A stretch of 64,000 nt of DNA from Ruegeria lacuscaerulensis. Lineage in GTDB: Bacteria; Pseudomonadota; Alphaproteobacteria; Rhodobacterales; Rhodobacteraceae. The stretch lies in assembly GCF_013034685.1 (NCBI RefSeq), contig NZ_WQGO01000004.1, positions 1 through 64,000 on the forward strand. The letters run 5' to 3'. Shown piece after piece: positions 25,894-34,269 of the stretch. Numbering within the stretch: position 1 is the first letter of the stretch; every line of letters starts with the position of its first letter. Under the pieces are notes generated by a model. The model searched no databases. It saw only the letters and a program-made list of their open reading frames with translations, and was not told the DNA's origin. The position numbers and the translations under genes were made by a program.

Positions 25894-26874
25894 GTGAGCG
25901 CTTTGATGGATGGGATCAAAGGAAACCGATTTGCCGTTTTCGGACGCGCAGGCATGGATATGTTTGCCGACCCCATCGGCACCAAAAGCGAACATGCCGA
26001 AACCTTTCGCGCCGATCTGGGCGGCTCGTCCGCCAATATCTGCGCCGGGTTGGTCAAGCTTGGAAGCCAGGCGTCGCTGATCACTTCGGTCTCGGATGAC
26101 GCGGTGGGGCGGTTCTGCCTGAACCGGCTTGCGCACTATGGGGTGGATACCTCGTTCATTCGCGTGATTGGCGGTGAATATCGGATTTCGCTGGCGGTCT
26201 ATGAAAGCTGTGTTGAGAATTTCCAGAACGTCATCTACCGCAACGGCGCGGTCGATTTCCAAGTTACCGAAGAGGATATGGACCGGGTGGACTATGGCCG
26301 ATTTACCGCCGCGATTTCGGCCGGAACAGTCTTTGCCGCCGAACCCTCGCGCAGCGCGACGTTCCGCGCGTTCGACAATGCGCGCGCCGCTGGGCTGCCG
26401 ATCATCTTTGACATTGACTACCGACCTTATAGCTGGCCCTCACCCGAAGTGGCCGCCGACGTGCTGTCCCGCGCGGGCGAAGCCAGTGATCTGATCGTGG
26501 GCAACGACGAAGAGTTCGGATTCATGGCCGGCGGTATCGAGAAAGGCTTTGCCAAAGCTCAGGAATTGGCCCGCAAGCCGGGGCGCGTCGTCATCTATAA
26601 AATGGGTGAAAGGGGCGCGATCACGCTGGCGGATGGGCAGGAATACAAAACCGGCATCTATGCGGTCGACGCCATCAAACCCGTGGGCGCAGGCGACAGT
26701 TTCATGGCCGGTTTGCTGGCCTCGATCGCGGCGGGCCATTCGTTGCGCGACGCGGTGATGCGGGGCTCGGCCTGCGCATCGGTCGTGGTCTCGCAACCCG
26801 GCTGTGCGCCCGCCATGCCCACCACGGCTCAACTGGACGCCTTTCTTGCGTCCCATCCCGGTCCAACGACCTAG
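25894..26874 (+). CDS. iolC: 5-dehydro-2-deoxygluconokinase IolC
   Basis: PfkB-family sugar kinase of 326 aa that phosphorylates 5-dehydro-2-deoxy-D-gluconate (DKG) in inositol catabolism. ADLGGSSANICAGLVKLG near residues 34-51 is the N-terminal PfkB signature, FDIDYRPYSW is characteristic of IolC, and KPVGAGDSFMAGL is the second PfkB signature with the catalytic Asp. The start is GTG 25894, spaced 7 nt from GGAGG at 25882-25886; ATG at 25906 is the alternative. First gene of the plus-strand operon iolC, iolB-like, aldolase. Confidence 0.88.
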   Translation: MSALMDGIKGNRFAVFGRAGMDMFADPIGTKSEHAETFRADLGGSSANICAGLVKLGSQASLITSVSDDAVGRFCLNRLAHYGVDTSFIRVIGGEYRISLAVYESCVENFQNVIYRNGAVDFQVTEEDMDRVDYGRFTAAISAGTVFAAEPSRSATFRAFDNARAAGLPIIFDIDYRPYSWPSPEVAADVLSRAGEASDLIVGNDEEFGFMAGGIEKGFAKAQELARKPGRVVIYKMGERGAITLADGQEYKTGIYAVDAIKPVGAGDSFMAGLLASIAAGHSLRDAVMRGSACASVVVSQPGCAPAMPTTAQLDAFLASHPGPTT

Positions 26875-26882
26875 GAGGTCCC

Positions 26883-27719
26883 ATGCATATCGCCCCTTTT
26901 GACAACCAGAACAAACCCATCGTGGATGCCGATGATCCGACGGTACCGTTGAACTATTTCAACATCGTCAAACTTAAGAAAGGCGAGGCGTTCGAATATC
27001 AGGTGCCCGGCTATGAGACCTGCATCGTGCCCGCCACCGGTAGTGTCGATATCGAAGTCGAGGGTGTGCAATTCACGGCGCTGGGAAACCGGGGCGAGGA
27101 TGTCTGGGACGGCGAGCCCGAAGGGGCCTATGTGCCGGTAGGCGCCAAGGCGCAGATGGTCTGCGTGTCGGAGAGTGCCGAGGTCTTTGTGGCCGGTGCC
27201 AAATATGACAAGGTGCTGGACCCGTTCGATGTGCGCGAGCATGACCTTGTGCAATATGGCAGCGACGACACCAAAACCCATCGCAAAATCAAGCACATCC
27301 TCGGTCAGAAACAGCGCGACAAAGTGGGCCGTCTGTTGGTGAGCGAGCTGTTCACCGTCGGTCAGGGCGGCTGGTCCGGTTTCCCCAGTCACAAGCACGA
27401 CACCAACCGCCTGCCGGATGAGACGCGGCATGATGAGACCTATAATTTCCGTTTCAAACCCAACTGGGGCTCGGGCCTGCAGATGTTGCAGCGCGAGGAT
27501 AACGAACCGGGGGATGCGTACCACATCGTCGACGGCTCGACCGTTTGCATCGACACAGGCTATCACCCCTGCTGCGTCTTGCCGGGGTATGAGATGTACT
27601 ACTTCACTATCCTTGGCGGCCTGACGCAGCGGTCACTGGTGCAGTATTTCCAGCCCACACATGCCTATCAGATTGAAACGATACCGGGCATCAAAGACAT
27701 GATCGCCAAATTCAAATGA
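26883..27719 (+). CDS. IolB-family protein, divergent paralogue
   Basis: 278-aa bicupin of the 5-deoxyglucuronate isomerase (IolB/KduI) superfamily. The C-terminal cupin keeps metal-ligand positions: SGFPSHKHD with H170 and H172, then H183/ETYNF and a GYHP His at 228. It differs much from the second family member at 28558-29364, for instance HDETYNFRF in place of EETYYHRL. It lies 8 bp after iolC and overlaps the aldolase by 4 bp. Which of the two is the true IolB cannot be settled by reading, but the other matches the family better. This copy may act on another deoxyuronate or isomer (inference). Confidence 0.72.
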   Translation: MHIAPFDNQNKPIVDADDPTVPLNYFNIVKLKKGEAFEYQVPGYETCIVPATGSVDIEVEGVQFTALGNRGEDVWDGEPEGAYVPVGAKAQMVCVSESAEVFVAGAKYDKVLDPFDVREHDLVQYGSDDTKTHRKIKHILGQKQRDKVGRLLVSELFTVGQGGWSGFPSHKHDTNRLPDETRHDETYNFRFKPNWGSGLQMLQREDNEPGDAYHIVDGSTVCIDTGYHPCCVLPGYEMYYFTILGGLTQRSLVQYFQPTHAYQIETIPGIKDMIAKFK

Positions 27720-28555
27720 CCCTCGTTACACTGAAAGAAGTCCTGCAACCCGCCTATGAACAGGGCTATGCTGTAGCCGGGCTGGTAACGCTGGGATGGG
27801 AGGACATGCGCGCCTATGTAGCCGCTGCTGACGCTGAAAATGCCCCGGTTATCCTGCAAGCGGGCCCAAGCTGTCGCGAGCACACGCCCCTGCCTGTGTT
27901 GGGCAAGATGTTCCGGCATCTGGCGGAAAATGCCTCAGTCCCGGTCGTGGCGCATCTGGATCACGGCTACACATATGAGGATTGCAAGATCGCGCTGGAC
28001 AGTGGTTTCACCTCGTTGATGTTCGACGGGTCCCGCAAGCCATTGCAGCAGAATATTGACGAGACCGCTGCCATCGCCGAAATGGCCCATGCCGCAGGGA
28101 TTTCCTGCGAGGGTGAGATTGGCTTTGTCGGCTATTCCGGGGGTGAGGGGTCAAACGGAACCGACCCTGCCGAGGCCGCACAATTCGCCCGGCAAAGCGG
28201 TGTCGACGCGATGGCAATCTCGGTCGGCAATGTGCATCTGCAACAAGACAAAGAGGGCGGGCTGGATGAGGCCCGTATCGCCGAGATTGACGCGATGACC
28301 GAGGTGCCGCTGGTGATCCATGGTGGTTCGGGCGTGCCGGTCGAGCAACGCGCGCGTCTGGCCCGCGAGACGTCGATCTGCAAGTTCAACATCGGAACCG
28401 AGCTGCGCATGGCCTTTGGCGCCGCCATGCGAGAAGCCGTGAACCGTGACCCGGAGCGGTTCGACCGCGTGACCATCCTGAAAGAGACCCATGACCCGGT
28501 CGAGGCCGCCGCTCGTACCGTCATTCGGGCCTTTGGTGCACCGCCTCAGCGTTAA
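27716..28555 (+). CDS. iolJ: Class II aldolase, IolJ-like (DKGP aldolase)
   Basis: 279-aa zinc-dependent class II aldolase of the Fba/GatY/KbaY/IolJ group. VPVVAHLDHGYTYEDC contains the Asp/His pair of the active site, EGEIGFVGYSGGEGS the Glu and Gly loop, and PLVIHGGSGVP the second Zn His. KFNIGTELRMAF gives the phosphate-binding Asn. Placed after iolC in the operon, it most likely splits 2-deoxy-5-keto-D-gluconate 6-phosphate into DHAP and malonate semialdehyde. Start overlaps the preceding stop (ATGA). Convergent with iolB, 2 bp apart. Specificity is inferred from context. Confidence 0.82.
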   Translation: MTLVTLKEVLQPAYEQGYAVAGLVTLGWEDMRAYVAAADAENAPVILQAGPSCREHTPLPVLGKMFRHLAENASVPVVAHLDHGYTYEDCKIALDSGFTSLMFDGSRKPLQQNIDETAAIAEMAHAAGISCEGEIGFVGYSGGEGSNGTDPAEAAQFARQSGVDAMAISVGNVHLQQDKEGGLDEARIAEIDAMTEVPLVIHGGSGVPVEQRARLARETSICKFNIGTELRMAFGAAMREAVNRDPERFDRVTILKETHDPVEAAARTVIRAFGAPPQR

Positions 28556-28557
28556 GC

Positions 28558-29364
28558 TCAGGCGTCGCGTTCCATGATCCATTCGACCTCAGGGGCCGGC
28601 ACAAAGCGCCATTTGCGCAAGGGCCCGGCCATGACGTTCAGATAATACATCTCGAACCCATAGGGGGCGCCACAGGGGTGGTGGCCGCGCGGGACACAGA
28701 CCACGTCGCCATCTGAAACGGCCATGGTTTCATCCAATTGGCCGTCATCCGTGTAGACTCGCTGAATGCCAAACCCGTTGGCGGGGTTCAGGCGGTGATA
28801 ATAGGTTTCTTCCAGATAGGTGATGCGGGGATAGTCATCCTCGTCATGGCGATGGCTTGGATAAGATGACCAGTTGCCGTTTGGGGTAAAAACCTCGGTC
28901 ACAAGCAGGCTGTCGGCGTAGTCTTCCGCCTCCATCGCGATGTTGTTGATATGGCGCGTGTTGGTGCCCTTGCCCCGTTCAGTCAAAGTAATGCCGTCCG
29001 GCCCGATACGACGCGCTTGATGTCCGCCTTGACCGGGGGCGGAACACACGGCCAGAACGCAATCAGTTTCCGCAACCGCCTGCCAATCGGTCCCGTTGGG
29101 CAAATAAAGGCAATGCGGAGGAGTCTTTTCGAACACATCCATCCGGTCGCCCAGCACGCCCCAATCCTGCCCCGCCCCGGTGATCTGCGCCTTACCTTCG
29201 ACCATGACCAGGATGACCTCGCGATCACCGGTCACCTCGGAAGCTGTGTCGCCCGCGCGCAGATGGTAGAGGCCAAACCCGACATAGCGCCATCCGGCAT
29301 TGGCCGGGGTGATGTCATGCACCTTTCCACGCGTGCCGAAGGGTTTTTTCAAAAGGTCCGCCAT
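28558..29364 (-). CDS. iolB: 5-deoxy-glucuronate isomerase IolB
   Basis: Isomerises 5-deoxy-D-glucuronate to 5-dehydro-2-deoxy-D-gluconate. The 268-aa bicupin contains the IolB core: SSYPSHRHD with H171 and H173, EETYYHRLNP from 185, QRVYTDD, DGDVVCVPRGHHP with His at 228-229, and YYLNVMAGP. ATG 29364 has GGAG 9 nt upstream; the longer frame is not needed. Last gene of the seven-gene operon that begins with the sugar-binding protein at 36420. A stem-loop lies between it and the PhyH gene. Confidence 0.92.
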   Translation of the reverse strand: MADLLKKPFGTRGKVHDITPANAGWRYVGFGLYHLRAGDTASEVTGDREVILVMVEGKAQITGAGQDWGVLGDRMDVFEKTPPHCLYLPNGTDWQAVAETDCVLAVCSAPGQGGHQARRIGPDGITLTERGKGTNTRHINNIAMEAEDYADSLLVTEVFTPNGNWSSYPSHRHDEDDYPRITYLEETYYHRLNPANGFGIQRVYTDDGQLDETMAVSDGDVVCVPRGHHPCGAPYGFEMYYLNVMAGPLRKWRFVPAPEVEWIMERDA

Positions 29365-29381
29365 CTCGTGTTCTCCGTGTT

Positions 29382-29403
29382 GGGCGGGCATGTTCGCCCG
29401 CCC
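29382..29403 (-). other. Intercistronic hairpin between PhyH and iolB genes
   Basis: GGGCGGGC (29382-29389), 6-nt loop, GCCCGCCC (29396-29403): perfect 8-bp GC stem with no U-run on the operon strand. It probably stabilises the upstream mRNA or lowers expression of iolB rather than terminating. Confidence 0.55.
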
Positions 29404-29412
29404 GATATTGTC

Positions 29413-30594
29413 TTATGCCGCCTGTCGGGTTTCCAGCGCTGCAAGCGCTTGTGCCAGCTGTTCTTCTGTCCACCCTTCGGATACCGCGCCGCGCAGGATA
29501 TCGGCTTGGCTGGCCGGGGCGTTCCCGCCAACCGGTGGGTCCGTATCCAGATTGGTTGGAAACGGATACCCCTCGGCAGTGGCCGCGATGGCCGCGTCCA
29601 GCTCTGGCCCCGACAGATCGCCACGCTGCTTCAGCGCCACCAGCGCCGGGAACGCCCTCAGCGACATGGCGCGCCGGTCGATGGCCTCCATCGCGCGCCC
29701 GAAGGCTGAAGAGACCTGAAGCAGGTTTGCCATCCTGTTGATATCCGCGCTGCGGTTCTCGCCCGCCGCATGAAACAGCGCCGGGTTGAAGAAAACGGCA
29801 TCGCCCTTGTCCAGCGGCAGCTGGATGTAGTTTGCTTCGAAATGGTCGCGGTGGGCTGTGTCGTGAAACGCCAGATAGCCCGGCGCATAGAGCTGCGAAA
29901 ACGGCAACAGCTTGGTCGGTCCGCTTTGGACCGGCATATCGCAATGAGCGACCGCGCCCTGCAAGGTCAGAGTCGCCGTCACCAAATGCGCATGGGCCGG
30001 ATACCGCGCGGCGCTTTCGGCGCTTTGAAACCCCAGATGATAGTCCCGATGCGCTTGCTGTGCCTTGCCGCCGGGGCGGACCTGATTGACCTGTGCAGTC
30101 ATCTGATAGTTCGGACCCAGCCAGGCCTCACACGCGGCCGCAATCGAGGTGTTGCCGAAGTACAGCGCAAAGCCCTCGGGATCCTTCATGCATTGCTTTT
30201 GCAGCGCATTCCACACCCGGTCATTGGCACCCGAGGCCGCAAAGTGATCGCCTTCGCCTGCCCCACCTTCGCGCTCTTCGTCGATGATCTGTTGAAACAC
30301 CTCCGTCGCCCTGTCTATCACGGTGGTATCCGCATAAGCACCTTTCAGCGCGATCACCCCGGCCGAGCTGTTCAACACCTGCCCCCATTCCGCAAGCAGA
30401 ACTTGACGCCGCGCGCCATCCTCTAGCGCAGGCCGCAGGGCACTCATGTCATAAACGGGTACGTTCTTTTCAATGCCCGCCGCATGCGGCACCGCTGACG
30501 CCTGTAGGGCCTGGGAGGTCAACACCTTGAATTCATCCAGATCACAGGATTCCCGGTCAAAATATCCGACATATCCAAGCTCTTGGCTTACCAT
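29413..30594 (-). CDS. PhyH-family (phytanoyl-CoA dioxygenase-like) Fe(II)/2-oxoglutarate oxygenase
   Basis: 393-aa product. The Fe(II) facial triad is readable as H182-R-D184 (QAHRDYHLGF) and H275 (NPALFHAAGENRS), with R281 placed to bind 2-oxoglutarate. These are the PhyH-family motifs. ATG 30594 is preceded by AAGGAG at 6 nt. It sits inside the inositol operon between iolE and iolB, which is not part of the textbook pathway. A plausible job is hydroxylating or O-demethylating an inositol derivative before it enters the pathway; this is inference from context only. Confidence 0.78.
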   Translation of the reverse strand: MVSQELGYVGYFDRESCDLDEFKVLTSQALQASAVPHAAGIEKNVPVYDMSALRPALEDGARRQVLLAEWGQVLNSSAGVIALKGAYADTTVIDRATEVFQQIIDEEREGGAGEGDHFAASGANDRVWNALQKQCMKDPEGFALYFGNTSIAAACEAWLGPNYQMTAQVNQVRPGGKAQQAHRDYHLGFQSAESAARYPAHAHLVTATLTLQGAVAHCDMPVQSGPTKLLPFSQLYAPGYLAFHDTAHRDHFEANYIQLPLDKGDAVFFNPALFHAAGENRSADINRMANLLQVSSAFGRAMEAIDRRAMSLRAFPALVALKQRGDLSGPELDAAIAATAEGYPFPTNLDTDPPVGGNAPASQADILRGAVSEGWTEEQLAQALAALETRQAA

Positions 30595-30641
30595 GATTTT
30601 CTCCTTTCTCATGGCTTCGGTGTTGCCCTTCGGGCGGTGAG

Positions 30642-31541
30642 TTATGCAGTGATCGTCAACCCAGCCTCCCCACAGACTTCGACAATGTGCTCGTAACCCT
30701 TCTTCGAATACTCGTAGGGTGGCGCTTTGGCGGGGTCCTGTTCGGCCTCAACCACGATCCAGCCGCTGTAACCCATCATCTTCAGCGCGTTTGCGACGGC
30801 CTGAAAGTCGATGCAACCATCGCCCGGCACGGTGAAGGCACCGGCGATAACGGCATCCAGAAAGCTGCGATTGTTCTCGCGCGTATCCTGCACAACCTGC
30901 GGGCGGATATCCTTGAAATGGACATGTTGTACCCGGTCACCCCAGCGGTTCAGAGTGGCAATCACATCGCCGCCCCCAAACAGCAGGTGGCCGGTGTCAA
31001 AGCACAGCTTCACCTCGGGGCCAGAGCCCTCCATCAGCCAGTTCACGTCGTCTTCGCTTTCGATGATCGTGCCCATGTGATGGTGATAGGCCATGGGCAT
31101 ACCCTGATCGGCCACCCACTTGGCCAATTCGGTGATCTTGGCGGCGTAGGCCAGAACTTCATCCTTCGACAATTTCGGGCGGTCGTTCACCGGGGTTCCG
31201 ATCTGACCCTGAACGGTGTTCGAACATTCGGCGTATACGATACAGGGGCTGTTCAGCGCCACGAATTGTTCGACCTGTTCGCGCACGGCCTCGCGTTCGA
31301 TGGCAAAATCATTCACCAGCGACGCGCCCGAACACCAACCACCGCAAAGCGCAATATCGTTCGCCTCAAGATAGGCGCGCAACCCTTCGGTATCGCCAGG
31401 CATCCGCTGGCCGCGCTCGACGCCTGTATAGCCGATGTCACGCGACTCCTTCAGCGCCTGCTCCATGGTATAGGCAGCCGTCAGATCCGGCAGATCATCA
31501 TTCTGCCACGCGATCGGAGAGATTCCGATTTTCACGCTCAT
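30642..31541 (-). CDS. iolE: myo-Inosose-2 dehydratase IolE
   Basis: Dehydrates scyllo-inosose (2-keto-myo-inositol) to 3D-(3,5/4)-trihydroxycyclohexane-1,2-dione. The 299-aa TIM-barrel starts KIGISPIAWQNDDLPDL, a recognisable IolE opening, with YTGVERGQRMP and the metal-site stretches MAYHHHMGTI, KLCFDTGHLLFGG and HVHFKDI. The start overlaps the iolD stop by 4 bp (ATGA). A small GCCC-ttc-GGGC hairpin (30625-30635) lies in the gap to the PhyH gene. Confidence 0.93.
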   Translation of the reverse strand: MSVKIGISPIAWQNDDLPDLTAAYTMEQALKESRDIGYTGVERGQRMPGDTEGLRAYLEANDIALCGGWCSGASLVNDFAIEREAVREQVEQFVALNSPCIVYAECSNTVQGQIGTPVNDRPKLSKDEVLAYAAKITELAKWVADQGMPMAYHHHMGTIIESEDDVNWLMEGSGPEVKLCFDTGHLLFGGGDVIATLNRWGDRVQHVHFKDIRPQVVQDTRENNRSFLDAVIAGAFTVPGDGCIDFQAVANALKMMGYSGWIVVEAEQDPAKAPPYEYSKKGYEHIVEVCGEAGLTITA

Positions 31542-33370
31542 TTGGTGTTTCTTTCCTTGATCGCCAACTCGTAAGCCGCGCGTTTTTCGTTCACTTCAGG
31601 GCGGATGCTGACCTCGGGCACCGCCACTTCCCACCAGGTGCCACCATATTCGGTCGAGGGGTAGGGATCGGTGTCGATGACAACCACATAAGGCCCCTTG
31701 ATATCGGCGCGTTTGGCAAGCGCGTCCTCGAGCTCGGCAATCGAGCCGACCTTGACCGAGGTCGCACCCATCGCCGCCGCATGGGCGGCAAAGTCGATAT
31801 TAGACGGGTTCTCATGCACAGCATGGTCCAGCAGGTTGTTAAATTCGGCCCCACCGGTGCCCATCTGCAGGCGGTTGATGCAGCCAAAGCCCCGGTTGTC
31901 GGTGATCACCACGGTGAAGGACACGCCCATCATCGCGGCCGAGGCCATCTCGGAATTGGCCATCATATAGGTGCCGTCGCCGGTAAAGCAGATCACGTCG
32001 CGCTCGGGCTCGGCCATCTTGATGCCCATGGCGCCCGCGATCTCATACCCCATGCAGCTAAAGCCGTATTCCATGTGGTAGGCACCGGGACGCGGGGCTT
32101 TCCAAAGCTTGTGCAACTCGCCCGGCATGGTGCCAGCCGCGCACATCACCACCGTATCGTTATGCGAGGCGCGCTGGACCGCGCCCACAACCTGCATATC
32201 CGTCGGCAGCGCGTTCCCGTCGCCAGGCGCGTCCGTGAGCTTATCGACCTTGCCGTACCAATCGGCCTTGAGCCTGTCCGAGACCGGATCGGCGCGATAG
32301 CCTTGCAGGGCAGTGCCCAACTCCTCCAACCCCACGCGGGCGTCAGATTGCAACGGGATCGCGCCGTGTTTTTCAGCGTCATAGGCGTTGGTGTTCAGGC
32401 ACACCATCTCGCGATCCGGGTTCGAGAACAGGCCCCATGATCCGGTGGTGAAATCCTGCAACCGCGTCCCTACTGCCAAAACCAGATCAGCTTCAGCGCA
32501 GACCTCATTGGCCGGTTCGCCCCCGGTCACGCCAACGGGGCCCAGGTTCAACGGATGGTCCCAGGCCAACGCGGACTTGCCCGCCTGCGTTTCGGTGACG
32601 GGAATGTTGTGCATTTCAGCAAAGCTTTGCAACGCTTCTGTGGCATCCGAATAGTGCACGCCGCCCCCGGCAATGATCACCGGCCGTTTGGCCGCCTTGA
32701 GCGCCGCCGCCGCGCGGGCCAGCTCACCTTCATCCGGGCGGATGCGGCGCTGATACCAGACGCGGGGCTCAAAGAAGCTTTCGGGATAGTCATAAGCTTC
32801 GGCCTGCACGTCCTGACAGAAGGACAACGTGACCGGCCCGCAATCGGCGGGGTCCGTCATGGTGCGGAACGCCCGCGGCAGAGCGGTCAGCAGGTGTTCA
32901 GGCCGAGTGATCCGGTCGAAGTAACGGCTGACCGGGCGGAAGCAGTCATTGGCACTGACCGTACCGTCGCTGAAATTCTCGGGCTGTTGCAGAACCGGAT
33001 CGGGCCCGCGCGTCGCAAACACGTCACCGGGCAACAGCAGGACTGGCAGGCGGTTCACATAGGCAAGCGCCGCCGCCGTCACCATATTCGTGGCTCCCGG
33101 CCCGATCGAGGACGTCACCGCCATCGTCTGCGTCCGCCGCTTTTGCTTGGCATAGGCAATCGCACAATGGGCCATGGTCTGCTCGTTATGGCCACGATAG
33201 GTGGGCAGGCTGTCTTTCACGGCGTGCAACGCCTCACCCAGCCCGGCCACATTGCCATGGCCAAAAATGGCCCAGACGCCTGCGATAAACGGCTCACCGG
33301 CCTCGTTCATCTGCGCGCTAAGATAGCGGACCAGAGCCTGCGCCGCGGTCAGTCGGATTGTCTTGCTCAT
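31538..33370 (-). CDS. iolD: 3D-(3,5/4)-trihydroxycyclohexane-1,2-dione acylhydrolase IolD
   Basis: Thiamine diphosphate-dependent enzyme (610 aa) that opens the trihydroxycyclohexanedione ring to 5-deoxy-D-glucuronate. N-terminal domain: GVWAIFGHGNVAGLGEAL and YRGHNEQTMAHCAIAYAK, where the Glu would activate ThDP. C-terminal ThDP-Mg motif: GDGTYMMANSEMASAAMMG leading to ITDN. These order and lengths fit IolD. AGGA lies 9 nt upstream of ATG 33370. The 79-bp gap to the ATPase gene holds a GCCCATATGGGC palindrome (33393-33404). Confidence 0.94.
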   Translation of the reverse strand: MSKTIRLTAAQALVRYLSAQMNEAGEPFIAGVWAIFGHGNVAGLGEALHAVKDSLPTYRGHNEQTMAHCAIAYAKQKRRTQTMAVTSSIGPGATNMVTAAALAYVNRLPVLLLPGDVFATRGPDPVLQQPENFSDGTVSANDCFRPVSRYFDRITRPEHLLTALPRAFRTMTDPADCGPVTLSFCQDVQAEAYDYPESFFEPRVWYQRRIRPDEGELARAAAALKAAKRPVIIAGGGVHYSDATEALQSFAEMHNIPVTETQAGKSALAWDHPLNLGPVGVTGGEPANEVCAEADLVLAVGTRLQDFTTGSWGLFSNPDREMVCLNTNAYDAEKHGAIPLQSDARVGLEELGTALQGYRADPVSDRLKADWYGKVDKLTDAPGDGNALPTDMQVVGAVQRASHNDTVVMCAAGTMPGELHKLWKAPRPGAYHMEYGFSCMGYEIAGAMGIKMAEPERDVICFTGDGTYMMANSEMASAAMMGVSFTVVITDNRGFGCINRLQMGTGGAEFNNLLDHAVHENPSNIDFAAHAAAMGATSVKVGSIAELEDALAKRADIKGPYVVVIDTDPYPSTEYGGTWWEVAVPEVSIRPEVNEKRAAYELAIKERNTK

Positions 33371-33449
33371 TCGTGTTTCCTTTCAACACAAGGCCCATAT
33401 GGGCGATCCGTTGAACTTCAGTTTTGCCAATATGCGTGACGGGGCCGTG

Positions 33450-34268
33450 TCAGACAGTCCCGCCCAACGACCCTTCCAGTTCAGCCAGTTCCTGTCCACC
33501 GGCCATGAGGTCCTGCAACTCTTCGGGCGAGATTTCACCGCGTTTAGCAGTACCGAGCGTCTGTCCCCTGTTTAGCACGGTGAACCTGTCGCCAACCGCC
33601 AAGGCGTGGCGCACGTTGTGGCTGATAAAGACAACGCCGACACCTTGACTACGCACCTTGTCGATTGTGGCCAGAACGTTCGAGGTCTGGCGCACCCCAA
33701 GGGCTGAGGTCGGTTCGTCCAAAATCAGAATCTTCGCGCCGAAATGCACCGCACGGGCGATGGCAACCGTCTGGCGTTCCCCCCCTGACAAGGTGCCGAC
33801 CGCCTGATCAGGCCCACGCAGGTTAATGCCCATCTTACGCATCTCCTCCATGGTGATCTCATCGGCCAGTTTTTTGTCGAAGAAGTTGATGCCTGCGACT
33901 TTCTTCGTCGGTTCATTGCCCATGAAGAAATTGCGGCTGACGCTCATCAGCGGAATCATGGCCAGATGCTGGTGCACCGTCGCAATCCCCGCTGCAATCG
34001 CATCGCGCGGGTCTTCGAAATGCATTGGCTTGTCTTCGAAAAAGATCTCACCCGCCGTTGGTTTATGCACCCCTGACATGGTCTTGATGAAGGTCGATTT
34101 GCCTGCACCGTTGTCACCTAGCAGGCAATGACACTCACCTGGCCTCAGATCGAAGCTGACCCCGGCCAGAGCGATCACCGAGCCAAAGTGTTTCTGGATA
34201 TCGACCATCCGAATGATCGGAGCCTGCTCCTGCGCGTCGCCGTGATGGAATTTGGTATCTTCGGTCAT
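33450..34268 (-). CDS. Sugar/inositol ABC transporter ATP-binding protein
   Basis: 272-aa single-domain ATPase. Walker A GDNGAGKST at about residues 52-60, signature LSGGERQTVAIA, Walker B LILDEPTSALG, and a switch His in VVFISHNVRHA. The single-domain form (not the fused two-domain RbsA type) resembles FrcA of fructose importers. It is 1 bp after the permease gene and followed by iolD, so the transporter probably imports inositol. Substrate is inferred from operon membership. Confidence 0.88.
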   Translation of the reverse strand: MTEDTKFHHGDAQEQAPIIRMVDIQKHFGSVIALAGVSFDLRPGECHCLLGDNGAGKSTFIKTMSGVHKPTAGEIFFEDKPMHFEDPRDAIAAGIATVHQHLAMIPLMSVSRNFFMGNEPTKKVAGINFFDKKLADEITMEEMRKMGINLRGPDQAVGTLSGGERQTVAIARAVHFGAKILILDEPTSALGVRQTSNVLATIDKVRSQGVGVVFISHNVRHALAVGDRFTVLNRGQTLGTAKRGEISPEELQDLMAGGQELAELEGSLGGTV

Positions 34269-34269
34269 C

